Shown: piece after piece, positions 1 to 19,526 of the stretch | Position numbering within the stretch: position 1 is the stretch's first letter | Layout of the letters: the number at the start of each line of letters is the position of its first letter | Source of the DNA: Glandiceps talaboti | Lineage: Eukaryota > Hemichordata > Enteropneusta > Spengelidae | Direction: 5' to 3' | DNA: 64,000 bases | Assembly: GCF_964340395.1 (NCBI RefSeq) | Contig: NC_135569.1 | Span: forward strand, 7,232,540 to 7,296,539 | Notes under the pieces: model-generated | What the model was told of the DNA's origin: nothing | The model's database searches: none | The model's input: the letters and a program-made list of their open reading frames with translations, nothing else | Translations under genes and position numbers: made by a program

Positions 1-574
1 CTGAAATTTACGCTCCGTTTATCCCTTTCCACACATACATATATGTGATATATTTTAATTTTAAAAAATCAGACTTCGCTGCATATTCTCTATAGTTTGT
101 GATTTTAACCACTTTTGTATACATTTGCCGATTGTTTACATAATATGATTAATCTAAAACGTTATGTGAAAATAGAAAAAAAATGACAAGTGTAGTCTGG
201 AGATAATTCCTATGAACTAAAGAACATTTTTATATTAAAGTTGATAAATGAAACCGGAAATGTCGCGTTGGTGTAAACGAGGCTTGTAATTTGGGTCGTC
301 TACGTGCATTGTTGTCATCTCGGCCATAGTATAGTCTCTTTATAGAAAAACTGTATCTTGGCCAAGTTTGACTAATGCACGATAAATTGACCATGGTTGT
401 CAAAGCCTCGTCATAACCAATCTCGATTTGACTTAAATTTGCATATAAACACTTCCGCTGACTATGCAAAAAGTGTATTACCAGGGTATTATAATCAATT
501 TTGTTTCAGTATACTAAATTGGTATACCAACAACCACATTCTACGCCAGCTGTCGTTTTTCTAACAGACAGTGT

Positions 575-7855
<7,281 letters not shown>

Positions 7856-8200
7856 TTTAGCATTTGATCAGAGCAGAGTCCCTCGTACTGTGACCAGAGA
7901 TTGAAGATATGTCCACACGTCTGAAATCATTAAGTGGGTCAGGTGGGGTCAGGGTTACACAATAGTAGCTTGTTGTTTTTTGTAGCTTTCCACACGTACA
8001 CATCTGCAGTTCTGTCTGTACCGTGACCACAGCAGCCTCGTTTTGAATCGACATGAAAAACCCCCGCATGCGATGCTATGGTCTATAAATAGATGCCATT
8101 CATATGCAAATGTCTTATTGACCTTTCACCTACTTTCACTTCTCCGTCGTTGCATGCATTTTATTTATTCCATGGCCATGGCCGAGTTCTGGGCACATAT
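7856..8200 (-). promoter_or_regulatory. Probable promoter of the PARP12-like gene
   Basis: The start codon at 7855 follows about 230 bp of leader. At 8083-8092 the sequence CTATAAATAG forms a TATA-like box readable on either strand, which would place transcription start near 8055 for the minus-strand gene. Two GAAA motifs spaced by six bases lie further upstream (about 8125-8140, minus strand), but the spacing is not that of a classical interferon-response element. The TATA placement is inference. The flank is partly duplicated at 18935-19308, where this TATA sequence is not conserved. Confidence 0.4.
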
Positions 8201-8310
8201 ATTAGTTGAAATTTCGGTGGACATTTTGGTGTGGATCCTAATGACCGCCAATTTAAGCTAAAATCAAAATGGATTTTCTAATAAGTGATATGGCCGTATT
8301 GTTGAACTAC

Positions 8311-8609
8311 GCTACCCCCCCCCCCAATAATCAGCGTCACACCTGAAAGATATTGCCAGTTAGTGAGAAAGCAATACTTATCATGTGATGCAATTTTGTC
8401 AACTTCCTCTAAGTTGTTATGATAATCAAAATAGAAGTCTTGCCTAATCCTATGCGATATTTCCTTGCACTAAAATCGTCTGGTTTCGGGCACCGTGTGA
8501 TTTCAACAAACCGTGACTCGTCAACACAGAGTCATTTGCAATCTCTCTAGCCTAGATCTAAAGCTTCAAAATTTCGCACTGATGGATTTTAACGATCTAC
8601 CAATCGCCG

Positions 8610-8642
<33 letters not shown>

Positions 8643-11390
8643 TTTTTTGTTTTTTGTTTTTTTTAAGGCAGACACATATGAATATTTTTGTATCTGAAAT
8701 GACAACGACAGTGATTGGAAGACCACGCATTTGTAATGTATCATTTATTTCATTATTTGATAATGACAATGACACTGTTAACTACATCTTGTATCTACAA
8801 TTGCAAAAAGCCTTCAAAACTATACTCCGTATATATATGTCCCGTATATAAAATGAGCATCATAGGTAGTATGGAAGTTGTAAGATTTATAAATTCATAA
8901 TTTCTTATTCAAGTATGCAAATTGTGGAAACTCACTTGTACTCACACACATACCGGTATTTAGTGAGCGATTGTCTTTCACAGATTTAAAGCTCAAAAAT
9001 ATAGTAAAACATAATTTACAATTCCAAATACTTAAAATAATTATCATATTGGCAATATATTGCAAACATATTTCGCTATCGTAGTGTAGACGTCTTGCTA
9101 TGGCGCTTTCAACTGAAGAGGGCGCCATTTAATGGATAAATCAAAGGCCCTCGTAACATAAGCTCCGAATGACTCGGAAGGCCTACTCACAGACAATACT
9201 ATGGTGTACACAAACTTTGTGGTCTACAATATGTTCAATAGTGGGCCGGTAGTCAAACTACGATCAAGTATTCCAGGATATACTGTATGCGCATGCTCGC
9301 AGCTTTAATTCTATTTGTAAATGTATAAAACGTTTCTTTTTTTTCTTTTCATTTTGATACACATTGTGTAAGTGATTGTATTAAAGTCAGCTAAATTTTA
9401 AAATTAGTACTGAATAAGTACCTGACAGATCATATGAACATTCACACTTAAGTTTATGTTAGTAAACTCGCGCTCTATGTGTAAGAATAAAAATTCGTAA
9501 TACACAACGCATGGTGGCGCCCTTCACTACAAGTAACTGTCGTTCCCTTCTGTCGTTCTCACTCTGGTACACTCAAGCACAAAACTTGTAAAATACCAAT
9601 TGTTCACACGATATTTGAGGATTAGCTGACATTATTAACATATTTCTTAACCAGTTTGCTAAAGAAAGTTCGATGGGGGCGGTTAATCATCCGGTGAATG
9701 TTATAATATTCTTGTACATCTTTTTCTCTGAGGCAACCATCCAGTCTCAACTGAGTATAACATGGTGGCGAATGAACTTGAAGATTTAAAAGTCATGTCT
9801 AAAACATCTGCGACATGCACATTGAACAGGAAGGAGGCCATTGACAAAATGAGATACAAACTAAAACTATCGTTGTTGTATGTGGTAGATTACACAAATA
9901 GGTTATCATGTTGCCATGGTTATGTAGATATAAATACCTTGTAATCAAGATAGCGTAAGACCACCAACTGTTTAGTGGTCTGAGCGTAAACACTGAATGA
10001 GGTCGATTTGTCGGCCACGTGAGGAAAATATGCTATTAGAGATTCCACCATTTTGTGAGTGTAATTACATCGCTGACCATGATAGCTTAGTAGTACATCA
10101 ACAATAGTTTTAGTTTGCGTCTATCTTTGTTTGCCTATAGCCTACCCCACCCCCGGCCTCCATAGAAGTTGGATTGAACGTTTATGATTGGTTTATCCGC
10201 TCTATCAATCTACTTGTTTCATAGTCACCGTCTTCTGGGGGTAACTCTTCCTCCTGAAAATTATATAAAAATAAAATTAATATATATGACGATTTTTAAA
10301 AAAAAAACACGTACGTATTGTGACCGTACTAAATCTGTATTACAATTTCGTAATAAAATTTATATATTGTCATGCTGGTCAATATGGTAGGTAAAAATAC
10401 GTATAATTAATTCTTTAATTACTCCTTGTGAACGTTATATACTAATATTCCACCCCGGCGAGTCGTGGTTGCCACAAAAGGAAACGCACTAGGAAGTTAA
10501 CGTGGCCTGTATACATCGCTGATCTGTGACATCCGGTGGATATATTGTGAGATGTGTTGGAAGCGCACTGCCAGAATTAACAAAAAACCTGCACTACTAT
10601 AAGTGTAGTTACACATCATGCGACTTAGACAGGCTATAGTGCTACTGGAGCGCACCAAAATAAACCAGTAATAGTAATATATGGTGTAGAATTACCTGTG
10701 ACAACTGTTCTACCGCAAGCACCATCAATATTTCATGACGTTGTGGGCGGTCTTCATCTCTTGGTCCAATCAAACCACAATAAGTACGCATACTTGACAA
10801 TATAGAACCCATATTTTACAGAATCTTTGTTTCAATGTGCAACGTTCATAGCATTCAACAGCAAGGTAAGACTGGATCTTCTCTGTGTTACTGTAAGTTC
10901 AAAATTGTGTATTTGACACGGTTTTAAATATAATGCTGATGTGAAAAGAGTCGTGAAACAAAATAAACAGAAGTAAGCTCTTACTAGGGACAAGGAGGAC
11001 GAAAGGAACGTAGATGAGTAGGAAAGGTGACAGAAAAATCCAAAATGGAAAAATTCACATCAAGGGACAAATAAAACACTATCATTTCAGTTATATTAGG
11101 GACACGAGCAGAATTTAGGGCAAGGCAGGGGTTTGGGCAGAAAGTGGGGTGGCCGGTACGAAAAAATGTCGGAGAACAAAGGTTTTTTTTTTTTTTAAAT
11201 TCTGAGATGGTTTGAAGCAAGTACCTTTCTTACCAAGAGACTTGGCTGTCTGGCTTGCAATGTCGTTCATCAGAACATAGATATTAATATACTGTCAGGC
11301 TAGTATGTGGAGTCAATAGTCAAGTCTCTGGGCTAGTAGGACTGAGGTAGCACTAGGTGGTGTGTATTAAAATCATGCCACCCGGACTCA
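8311..11390. other. No recognisable gene
   Basis: This AT-rich stretch lies upstream of the PARP12-like gene. It contains a (GTT)n/T-rich tract at 8609-8664. I see no open frame with protein-like composition and no clear transposon ends. Similarity to 19140-19308 reaches up to about 8585. Confidence 0.6.
8609..8664. repeat. (GTT)n with T-rich tail
   Basis: About nine GTT units followed by poly-T interrupted by G. Confidence 0.9.
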
Positions 11391-12297
11391 GTTTTAGACG
11401 GTTCATTAAAGGTCAAGCAATGAGATACATACGAACATGTAGTAACAAAGAAGAATTTCAAAAAAAATATTGAAATTCTTTACTGAGAAACTGGCGAAAA
11501 GTGGCTACAAAATAGTACAATGAAATCTGAGAAGTAAAGAACTCAATCAAGCGAGTCCATTATCGGAACAGAGAGTCATATCTCGAGAGTCGGATACCCA
11601 CACATGAAATCCCATACAACATACAGTCCATATATTAATGCATCTCATCTACGAGAAGCAATAACTAAACACTGGGATTTAATGGCAGACAATTATATCC
11701 AAAAGACCAATCATAGCACAAAAACGAAACAAGAACTTAAAAGACAAATTGGTCAGCACTAAATTAAAGCATCCCCAATTTAAACTCTAGAAAAAAACGT
11801 AGATAATAGGAATAGGTCTACGAATGTAGAAATACATGCATATCTGTTCGATAAACGTAACAGACAATACAATTTAACTTTGGGCAAACAATGTAGGAAT
11901 AATAACTGTAAAGTACGATTGATGGCGCGACCCGTACACGGGTACGCCCACTGGCAGAAAGTAGGACAACATACCGATCCGGGGATGTATGCAAATCCGG
12001 ATCGGACACATTTGGAAAATTGCCAACATATACTCAAGTGTGAAAACGTCCATCGTGTCTTAGGCTAAGAATGATATCAACATATTGTCGAACGTTTACA
12101 GCACAAAAAAAACACAGAAACAAATCGAACATCTAGGATCTTGTCAGGACGTTACGTCACAAAATTGGTATTTCTGTGGTAATTTTTTGTTAACAAAATG
12201 TTGCGGTACATTGGTCAATATAAAGCTAGCTTTAAAGAAATGTAAAGGACCTACTGCTTTCAACTCGTGTAATGCCATACGCAGTGTATACACACAT

Positions 12298-12677
<380 letters not shown>

Positions 12678-13172
12678 TCCATTTGTGCTGAGGAATGACC
12701 TTGGTGAGCTAAGCCAAATAATTCAGTAAGTGTCGATTAAATGAAATTTTCCCCAGAAATTATTGGAATTATTTTATCTGTAGCGTGCTACAACCAAGAT
12801 ATAATTCTAAATATCATGATTTGATGATGGGCCAGGCATTAAATATATACAGGTGTCCGCACTTACCGATATAAGATAACTCAATTTCTCGATCCGGTTC
12901 TATGAAAGTCAGTATCCAAAATATCATAGCAGCAAAAGTTTGTGAAAATTACGAAAGTCTTGCAAGTAAATAACTTTACAGAACAAACTCAGTCCTCAAT
13001 ACATGCAATACTGGCGACGAGGAGAAACGTCGGCCGAAGACCGAAACAACGCTTTAGAGCCGTGGCGTAATACGCATGCTCGTGAGCGTTCATGTAGTCA
13101 ATGAGCAACTACTAGTATTCAAAACGCATTCCTATGCGTCGGAATGTCCATCATATGTGGAAATGAGCAGGG

Positions 13173-13990
13173 CCGGGGGGGGGGGGGGGACGATGCCTGT
13201 CACGTGACACGCTATCGTGTCGGTGTCAGCGCAATGAAGCAAATGGTTTTGGGGGGGGGGTCAATTTTTACAACAGATTTGTATGGAATCATAGCAAAAA
13301 ACAACAGAATTGACAAAAAAATGTACAAAACAGAATACAAACATGTCTTTATTCTGTCTGATCAGGTGATAACAAGTAAAAAAAAGAAAACACAGAATCA
13401 CAAATATAAAACTTTCAGGCTGTGGCAATATAATGACATACCTCACTTTTAAAACTCTTTAAAAACTCTTTAAAAACAACAGAACTCATTCAAATTAATT
13501 TTTGAGTCTGAGAGTGAACCATGAGAGGGATTAAGAGGAGGAGGAGAGCGATGAAGAGGATGAGATGGACGAAGACAGTGAATCAGAAGATGGACATGTA
13601 GTGATACATGAATTGGGTGAATCAGAGGAAAGTGACTCGGAGAGTGACTCTGAAAGTGATAGCAGTGACATTGAAAATGAACTCTTTCACACAACAAGAT
13701 CAGGCAGACAGTGTACTACTTGGAAGTCACGGAACTACATGGACTAGGTTTCATGGTCCATTATGTGATATGTCGAACAAACACTCATATAAGTCAAGTG
13801 TTTCATAAATCTATTATAAATCAAGTGAAATTTTTTTATAGGGGGGGGGGGTCACATTTTACAATTGATGGATTTAGGGGGGGGGGTCAAATTTTAGAAA
13901 AGTAATTTTTAGGGGGGGTTGCTTTTTACATTTAATTCATACCTCAAATTCCACCGACCCCCCCCCCCCCCCCCGTAAAAAACGAATGCT
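13173..13990. repeat. Poly-G/poly-C array, possible transposon 3' part
   Basis: G runs occur at 13176-13190, 13250-13260, 13842-13852, 13876-13883 and about 13912-13918, and a C run of about 17 at 13961-13977. Several G runs are followed by the same phrase, G8-10 then TCAAATTTTA or TCACATTTTAC. Between them, 13500-13745 encodes an acidic Ser/Glu/Asp-rich peptide ending ...ENELFHTTRSGRQ...NYMD. A basic TRSGR tail after an acidic stretch is something I associate with transposon-encoded proteins. No catalytic domain is visible and the family is not identified. Confidence 0.5.
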
Positions 13991-14900
13991 CCCTAAGCTC
14001 GATGTCAGGTGATCAGTGCGCTACGCCTGGCATAACGTACCGCACCCGGTCTAACGCCCATAAGTTTACGTTCTTTCTGCGTTCTCTGTCTTGCCGTACT
14101 TACTGAAAAATGAAGTTTCATTCGTGTCGACAAGTAAACTATGTAGTTGTTTAACATTTTTACATGTTTCAGATACGTGCTGTTCCCAGTGAAATGAAAC
14201 TGGTTGTGCCTTCGACGCATTTCTTGCAGAGAGAGTCAGAAATATATATGTGATCGCTGCATAATGTATCCAGGGTGGCCCTAGTTATATGACAATGACA
14301 CGAAAAAATGTATTATATAAAATATGTGAGATTTACGGTGTTTTTTTCTGTATTTATAACAGCATTTCTGGCAAAGTGGTTTGTTCGAAAGTGTATGGTA
14401 CTATTACTAGTACAACGTTACATATAGGAATATGACGAGGCGTGCGTCGCCATCTTGAAATTAAGACAGTTTCAACTAGTCTTTGACGCTACCGTATAGT
14501 CATTATTCGTGGAGCACTTAGTGGTAGCAAGATAAAACGTAAATTATCAGGAATCATAATGTATTAATGTTGATTTTTTTCATTGAATACATGGTGTTCT
14601 TCTGTGAAAAAAAACCATCGGAAAATAGCGTTCGTCGAAAGCTCTGACTAAGTAGTCTGACCTGTCTCCTGCATTCGAACATAAATAATTTCACAACTGG
14701 ACGTTTTTGATATTATTTAAGCAGTTTGGGATGATGCTTTATAGCTTTACAACAAATGTGGAATATATCTTGAGAAATTATTTACATATACACTCAAAAT
14801 TCATTGAAAAACGGGAAATACTCGCTTGTACTAAGTTGTAGTGCAGCGGGGTCATATTGTTCTCGGGGTGAAACCATATCACGTGGTAGGTATCGTACCC
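13990..14900. other. No recognisable gene
   Basis: AT-rich sequence without a convincing open frame or paired repeat ends. Confidence 0.6.
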
Positions 14901-14904
14901 CCCC

Positions 14905-14973
14905 CCCCCCTGGAAATGAGTTCAAGTGATTATTTTTTCCCATCATGCCTTGCACCCCTTCCAGCCTCCTCTG
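14905..14973 (-). mobile_element. Solo terminus of the hAT-like family
   Basis: Positions 14936-14973 are the reverse complement of the left end of the element at 16335 (same terminal 20 bp, then the same subterminal bases). Weaker similarity reaches about 14905, where a C run begins. The partner terminus is not visible nearby, so this is a fragment. Confidence 0.65.
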
Positions 14974-15002
14974 GTGTTGGGTAACTGTGTTGGGTTGTGT
15001 TT

Positions 15003-15107
15003 AGTCTGTAAGGTACGCCGTGACGGGGCGCCCTCAACCATCGGCCAATCCCTACGGTGTGAGAGGAGGCCGGTGAGGGCGAAACGTCACGACGTATCTT
15101 ACAGTCT
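15003..15107. repeat. Long imperfect hairpin
   Basis: Arms 15003-15046 and 15069-15107 are reverse complements with a few mismatches (outer parts gtctgtaaggtacgccgtga and the complement of tcacgacgtatcttacagtc). It lies about 30 bp beyond the hAT-like terminus at 14973. It may be a small foldback element. Confidence 0.65.
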
Positions 15108-15787
15108 AGGTTGTGTTGTGATGGATGAGTTGGAGTGTAGTTTTGGAGTGTTGGTCGACGTAAAGCTCTTTAGAACGTAATAGATATGCATACGTATTAC
15201 GTTCTGGATCGTTGTTTGTAACTTGTACAATAATTTCCGTATTTGTATACAGATTAGCATATTACTCATTGAATTAATAACGACTTCAAGTCCACATCAC
15301 ACATACCTATACTTAGTCTTGTTGCTAGACGTTCGGGCCTTCTTCCCACGATACCATCATAAGAGAACGAAGTTCGCAGTGAGGGCTTTGACGAACAGTC
15401 ACTAGCAAACGTCATTTTCAGACCGGATGTTCCATCCTCGATAGCGATGTTCGGTCGTGTGTCGTATTCACAGGCACTTGGTTCCCGAGATATGTATCAG
15501 AATACAATAAAATGTCGATAATATTGACGTATTCAGCCAACTATATATGACAGGGATAAAATTACACTTGCTTCTGTGATCGCGCAGGTTCACTTATCTT
15601 TCGTATCAGGTTGTTACCAAATACGTTTGTTGACGTGGATTTCGACAGTGAAATGTTAGAGTTTGATGACTGTGAATGAAAGGAAATTTTTTTGGTAACT
15701 GACTTTTATTTTATGACTCCGAGAACAAGGACGACCATATCGACATATGACGTTCATGTTTGTCAGTATTTATGTGTTGTTTGTTAG

Positions 15788-15817
15788 TTTCTTTCTTTCT
15801 TTCTTTCTTTCTTTCTT
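15788..15817. repeat. (TTTC)n microsatellite
   Basis: Seven CTTT units, about 45 bp before the PARP12-like pseudogene copy. Confidence 0.9.
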
Positions 15818-16334
15818 AATTTGTTTGTTTTCAAAAACATAAGTTGAGCCCACTGTGCGGTATTAACCAATCAATCACGAACGGGGATATGCAAGGCCAG
15901 CCTGAGCAAGCTACATAGAAACAACGATACCCCAGACGAAAACACAGCCTCTCGGAAATCGTACGAATCATATGTAATGAGTACTTTGGCTGTGTTCTCA
16001 TATTCAAATTAAAAGAAGCACTTGGAGTCGCCAAAGTGATAGAATATTTCGGAGGTCCCAACCCGGAAATATTTTTCACTCGTCACCACCATATATTCCA
16101 ACTTGAGCGAGATGGTGACGATTGGAAGGTTACAAGAATGAATCTATGCGACGACTATCGAACGAAAGGTGGCTGCCGTAAACCAGATTGCAAAGAGATC
16201 CATATTTGCAAATTGTTTATCTTGGGCACGTGTCGATATGGCCGCCCATACAGTGCAAACCATAGACAGTGGAGGGGAGTCTGTCTGTGCAAACATGGGT
16301 GCGGAATTAAGAAGATGGCTTGTGCCGTCCAGCA

Positions 16335-18519
16335 CAGAGGAGGCTGGAAGGGGTGCAGAGCATGATGGGTAAAAATAACTGCGAAAGCTCATTACGCAGT
16401 GAGCCTCCATTGTGTACACTTGTGAACGTACGTTTACAATGGTGGCTGGCTCAGTGGTCACCAGCCGTACTATACGCGTAGTTTGGGGCATCAACTCGCC
16501 GTAACTTTCACAATAATTCATCATATTGGATACTATAAAAGCGAACATTTCGACTGATATTTCTCCCTCCGTGCTAGTAGAATCGATTTTGGAATTATTG
16601 ATAGGAATACTGTGATTTTTCGTGAAGAATACTTGACCCCGCCGAGGTCGTAAATTTCGGTCCGGTTTTTCGCCCGTTTGTATTTTCGCCCAAAATTTAC
16701 AAAATTTTGCAAAAGAGATGGATTCTTGTGTACTTTTAAATGGCTATAGTTAGAAATAGACAAGGTCTACTCAAGATTTGCGGTAGAAAGTGGGTGATCC
16801 GCCCCGGAATCGAAGGTGACCTCCATTGACAAGTGATGTGACGTGACAATGCAAACAGGCGAGTTTCTCACAACTTGCTCAACTACTATAGTACAACTAC
16901 TACTGTAATTTAAATCACCGTGCACACCCAATTTCATCATTGACCCTACACGAAAGGGTATATGATTTCGCACATGTTTGAGATATTTTCAAGTAACATG
17001 TAACTTGCAAATTCGATACCACCCTGCAATCGTGTGTAATAGTGACACCAGAATGAAGGCAACTTGGGTAAGCAGGTCGTATTTTTGAGTGCAGTGTCCC
17101 AAGTACAGCTCCTCAACTTTATTCAGTCTAGCTGACTAAAACGTTAGATGTCTACCTTCCAAAATACAAACATTTGCTCAAAAAAAAATAAAAAATAAAT
17201 AAATAAATAAATAAATAAAACTACAACAAGACTTCGGCCTTTGTATTATAAAGTTATATTGCCACACATTGGGCGAGTCTCTCAGTTTCGCATATTTTAA
17301 TCCGACATGGTTTTGCTCGTCTGGCAACATACATGTAGCAAAATGTGCTCAGGCTACGCAAATTGTGGTAACGTATGATGAGTATTTTTGATCATATAAG
17401 CATTGCGAAATATTATATAACTAGCAAGGTAGATGTAATATACTAGTATGTAATTTTGAGCTGGAATGGCGAGATTTGATATTTTGAGTGACTGGCATGA
17501 AAGCCATGTGAAGAGGAAAATATTCACTATGTGGATCCGTAATACGAGTGCTTTCTGAACATATTAAAGCTTTGACATAAAATAGGCCTTGGAGGTCTCA
17601 ATTGTTTATCATACAAATTTGTAATACATGACGTTGTTGTACATCAATTTTTTTAACAATTAGTTTGTAAGATGTAAGCTAAATTATTTCTTTAGCTATC
17701 ATAGGAAAGGGGTTTACGTTAAATTACATTCAGGTCTTTTTCTCACAAGCAAGACACATTTATAGAAGGCAACACAGAGATGGTTTAATACGAGACAAAA
17801 TGTAACATGAAGAACAGAAGAAAGTCCAGATTTGGCACAGCAAATCGACTAGCGATAGCGACGAATCTGAAAATAAACAGAAAAATGTCTTGATAAGAGT
17901 GAAAAGGACAAAATTTTAAGGATACAAGAGGAAATGCTGACAATTGGATTAGTGTTACGTGTAACGATCAATGCACGACACGAGAGTGTCAATAAACACG
18001 TCCGGCCAGCAAGTGTAGGACAGCCGTCATGGCCAAGCCACTTTGCGTGTTATATGCACGCACAATTGGTCGCCATCTTGAAAACATCGAAATTCAACAA
18101 AAAGTAGTGACAATTTACGCACATTATAAATTGGGGTATTGGGAAGATCCCTGCAGAACCATGAAATTCATGACGGTAATTAATAGAAAAGTGACAAAAG
18201 CATACATAGAAACATGATTTTGTGTTAAAACGACCGAGGTGAAAACCTCGGAAATGTAGATATCGATAACATTGACTTGTCGAGTACCAAAGTTTGTGTT
18301 CGTTTTAGATACACTAAACATACTGAAAACACGATTTCCATGTTGCATGACACTTGTAATGGTCATTTTAAAAAATAGTGATCGTCTGAACGAAAGACTA
18401 ATGACGCAAATGGGAATAAAACGGATAAAAGAATGAGGTACTCACCGAGGTCATCAGCGTATGCTCTATCGCGAAACGGTCACATGGGTGTCACGTGAGA
18501 CCCCTTCCAGCCTCCTCTG
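16335..18519. mobile_element. hAT-like DNA transposon, non-autonomous, 2185 bp
   Basis: Termini are a 20 bp inverted repeat, cagaggaggctggaaggggt at the left and its complement at the right, with one subterminal difference beyond. The 8 bp gtccagca is present once on each side (16327-16334 and 18520-18527), a perfect target-site duplication. In the intact PARP12-like gene the corresponding site is single. An 8 bp duplication and CAG-type ends fit the hAT superfamily. No open frame in it resembles a transposase, so it is probably a deletion derivative or MITE-like passenger. Insertion came after the PARP gene copy was made. Confidence 0.85.
17180..17220. repeat. (AAAT)n microsatellite
   Basis: Poly-A followed by about seven AAAT units, inside the hAT-like element. 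Confidence 0.9.
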
Positions 18520-18783
18520 GTCCAGCACACGCTTTTCAATGCGATCGACACAACAACGAAGTGTTGAAGGACAAGCACCTGGATATCTTTGAGGGGAGCG
18601 TCCTGAAAATAATTATCAGGCAAAGTTGTCCAGATGCTTTTAAATATTACATCACTCCGGGTGGATGTCAGAAATATAATTGTTTCAGCTTGTATATGTG
18701 TCAAGACTACACAATGATTCGCTGCAAATACGGATAGAAATGTAAGTTTTCGCATCGTGTGTTCGATCCCCAAACAGAGTCTG

Positions 18784-19308
18784 AAAGTCGAGACGGACTT
18801 GGAGTTTGTGTAAACAGTGCTGCTTTACCAACGACCCTCCCTTCAAGTTCATGTACGATACACGGCCATAATACTGCTGTTGATAGAATCTTGAAGTTGG
18901 AGGAAAGGACTCGTCCCCTATGTCGATTCGCGACTTTTAGCATTTTACGCCACACGCTGAAATATGTCTGACGTTATCAACAAGGTCAGGTGGGGGTCAG
19001 GGTAAAACCATAGTAACTCATTGTTCGACGTCTGTACTGTAGTGGATGGTGTAGATTCTACTTCTATGGTTAAATATAGTAACAATACCGTGACAACAGC
19101 CTCGTTTTGAAATAGACAGCAAAACTTGAATTGCGTGCGCAAAAAATTCTATAACGAGTATATGGATGTGTAAATGAACCTTACTGACCCTTCACGTCTC
19201 CGTCCAGTTCTCTCACTTGTTTTTGGGCACAATGCTTTACTATAAACTGACTTGTTAACATCAAACAGAGTAGTCTCCAATCTTTTAGCCTAGATCTTTC
19301 GCACTAGC
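18784..19308 (-). pseudogene. Second piece of the PARP12-like copy: exon 1 start and 5' flank
   Basis: This segment matches 7690-8585 in the same orientation: the 5' part of exon 1 (about residues 20-55), the region of the start codon, and the upstream flank, with internal deletions. Near the start codon it reads CGACTTTTAGCATTTT where the parent has the start codon followed by TTTAGCATTTG, and the first ~18 codons are missing. The TATA-like box of the parent is not conserved. It abuts the plus-strand copy at about 18780, so the two pieces of one exon now sit head-to-head. This implies an inversion or a complex repair event during duplication. Confidence 0.8.
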
Positions 19309-19526
19309 AGAATCCCTTTGCCAATCAATGTCAAAATTGCGCCCAGACAACATGCAACAACTAGACTAAATGATCTGCATGGGTCAACATATTGACAACA
19401 GTATACATGGGGCAAGATATCCTCCACTGTGTTACCAGGTGTACAAGATCGCCATCCACCCCCATTCACACACAGACACTTCCACATATGGCCATAAGGT
19501 AAGCAACATACAACACAAAGGCCCAT
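19290..19526 (-). CDS. Small Cys-rich open frame with one hydrophobic segment, doubtful
   Basis: A 78-residue frame starts with an ATG (19526) and ends at 19290. It has about ten cysteines in the first 60 residues and ends with a hydrophobic stretch (SFSLVVACCLGAILTLIGKG) and RKI. It resembles a tail-anchored small protein but matches no family I know. Its end overlaps the border of the PARP12-like flank copy and it lies about 0.7 kb downstream of DDOST, perhaps within or just past its 3' UTR. It may be chance. Confidence 0.2.
   Translation of the reverse strand: MGLCVVCCLPYGHMWKCLCVNGGGWRSCTPGNTVEDILPHVYCCQYVDPCRSFSLVVACCLGAILTLIGKGILLVRKI

Larger units (their letters stand above)
15860..18775 (+). 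pseudogene. Broken copy of PARP12-like zinc-finger exon, split by a hAT-like element
   Basis: 15860-16334 matches, on the opposite strand, the part of PARP12-like exon 1 that codes for about residues 63-217. 18520-18775 continues with residues 216-306. Readable pieces include SEIVRI, KEALG, VIEYFGG, FFTRHHHIFQLERDG, CDDYRTK and LAHAFQCDRHNNEVLKDKHL. Compared with the parent, the copy lacks about 20 bp near 15932, lacks the bases for VRSKI near 16134, has extra sequence near 16244-16292, and has an in-frame TAG at 18736-18738 within the fourth finger (KYG stop KCKFSH). No WWE or PARP exon follows. The break at 16334/18520 is exactly filled by the hAT-like insertion. This is a dead partial gene duplicate; whether it is transcribed is unknown. 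Confidence 0.9.

Noticed and set aside
7857-8069. Minus-strand frame just upstream of the PARP12-like start
   Set aside because: Ends before the true start in another reading and looks like 5' UTR; the start at 7855 is supported by the domain order.
8120-8145. Interferon-response-like GAAA pair upstream of the PARP12-like gene
   Set aside because: Spacing of six bases does not match the classical element; not strong enough to call.
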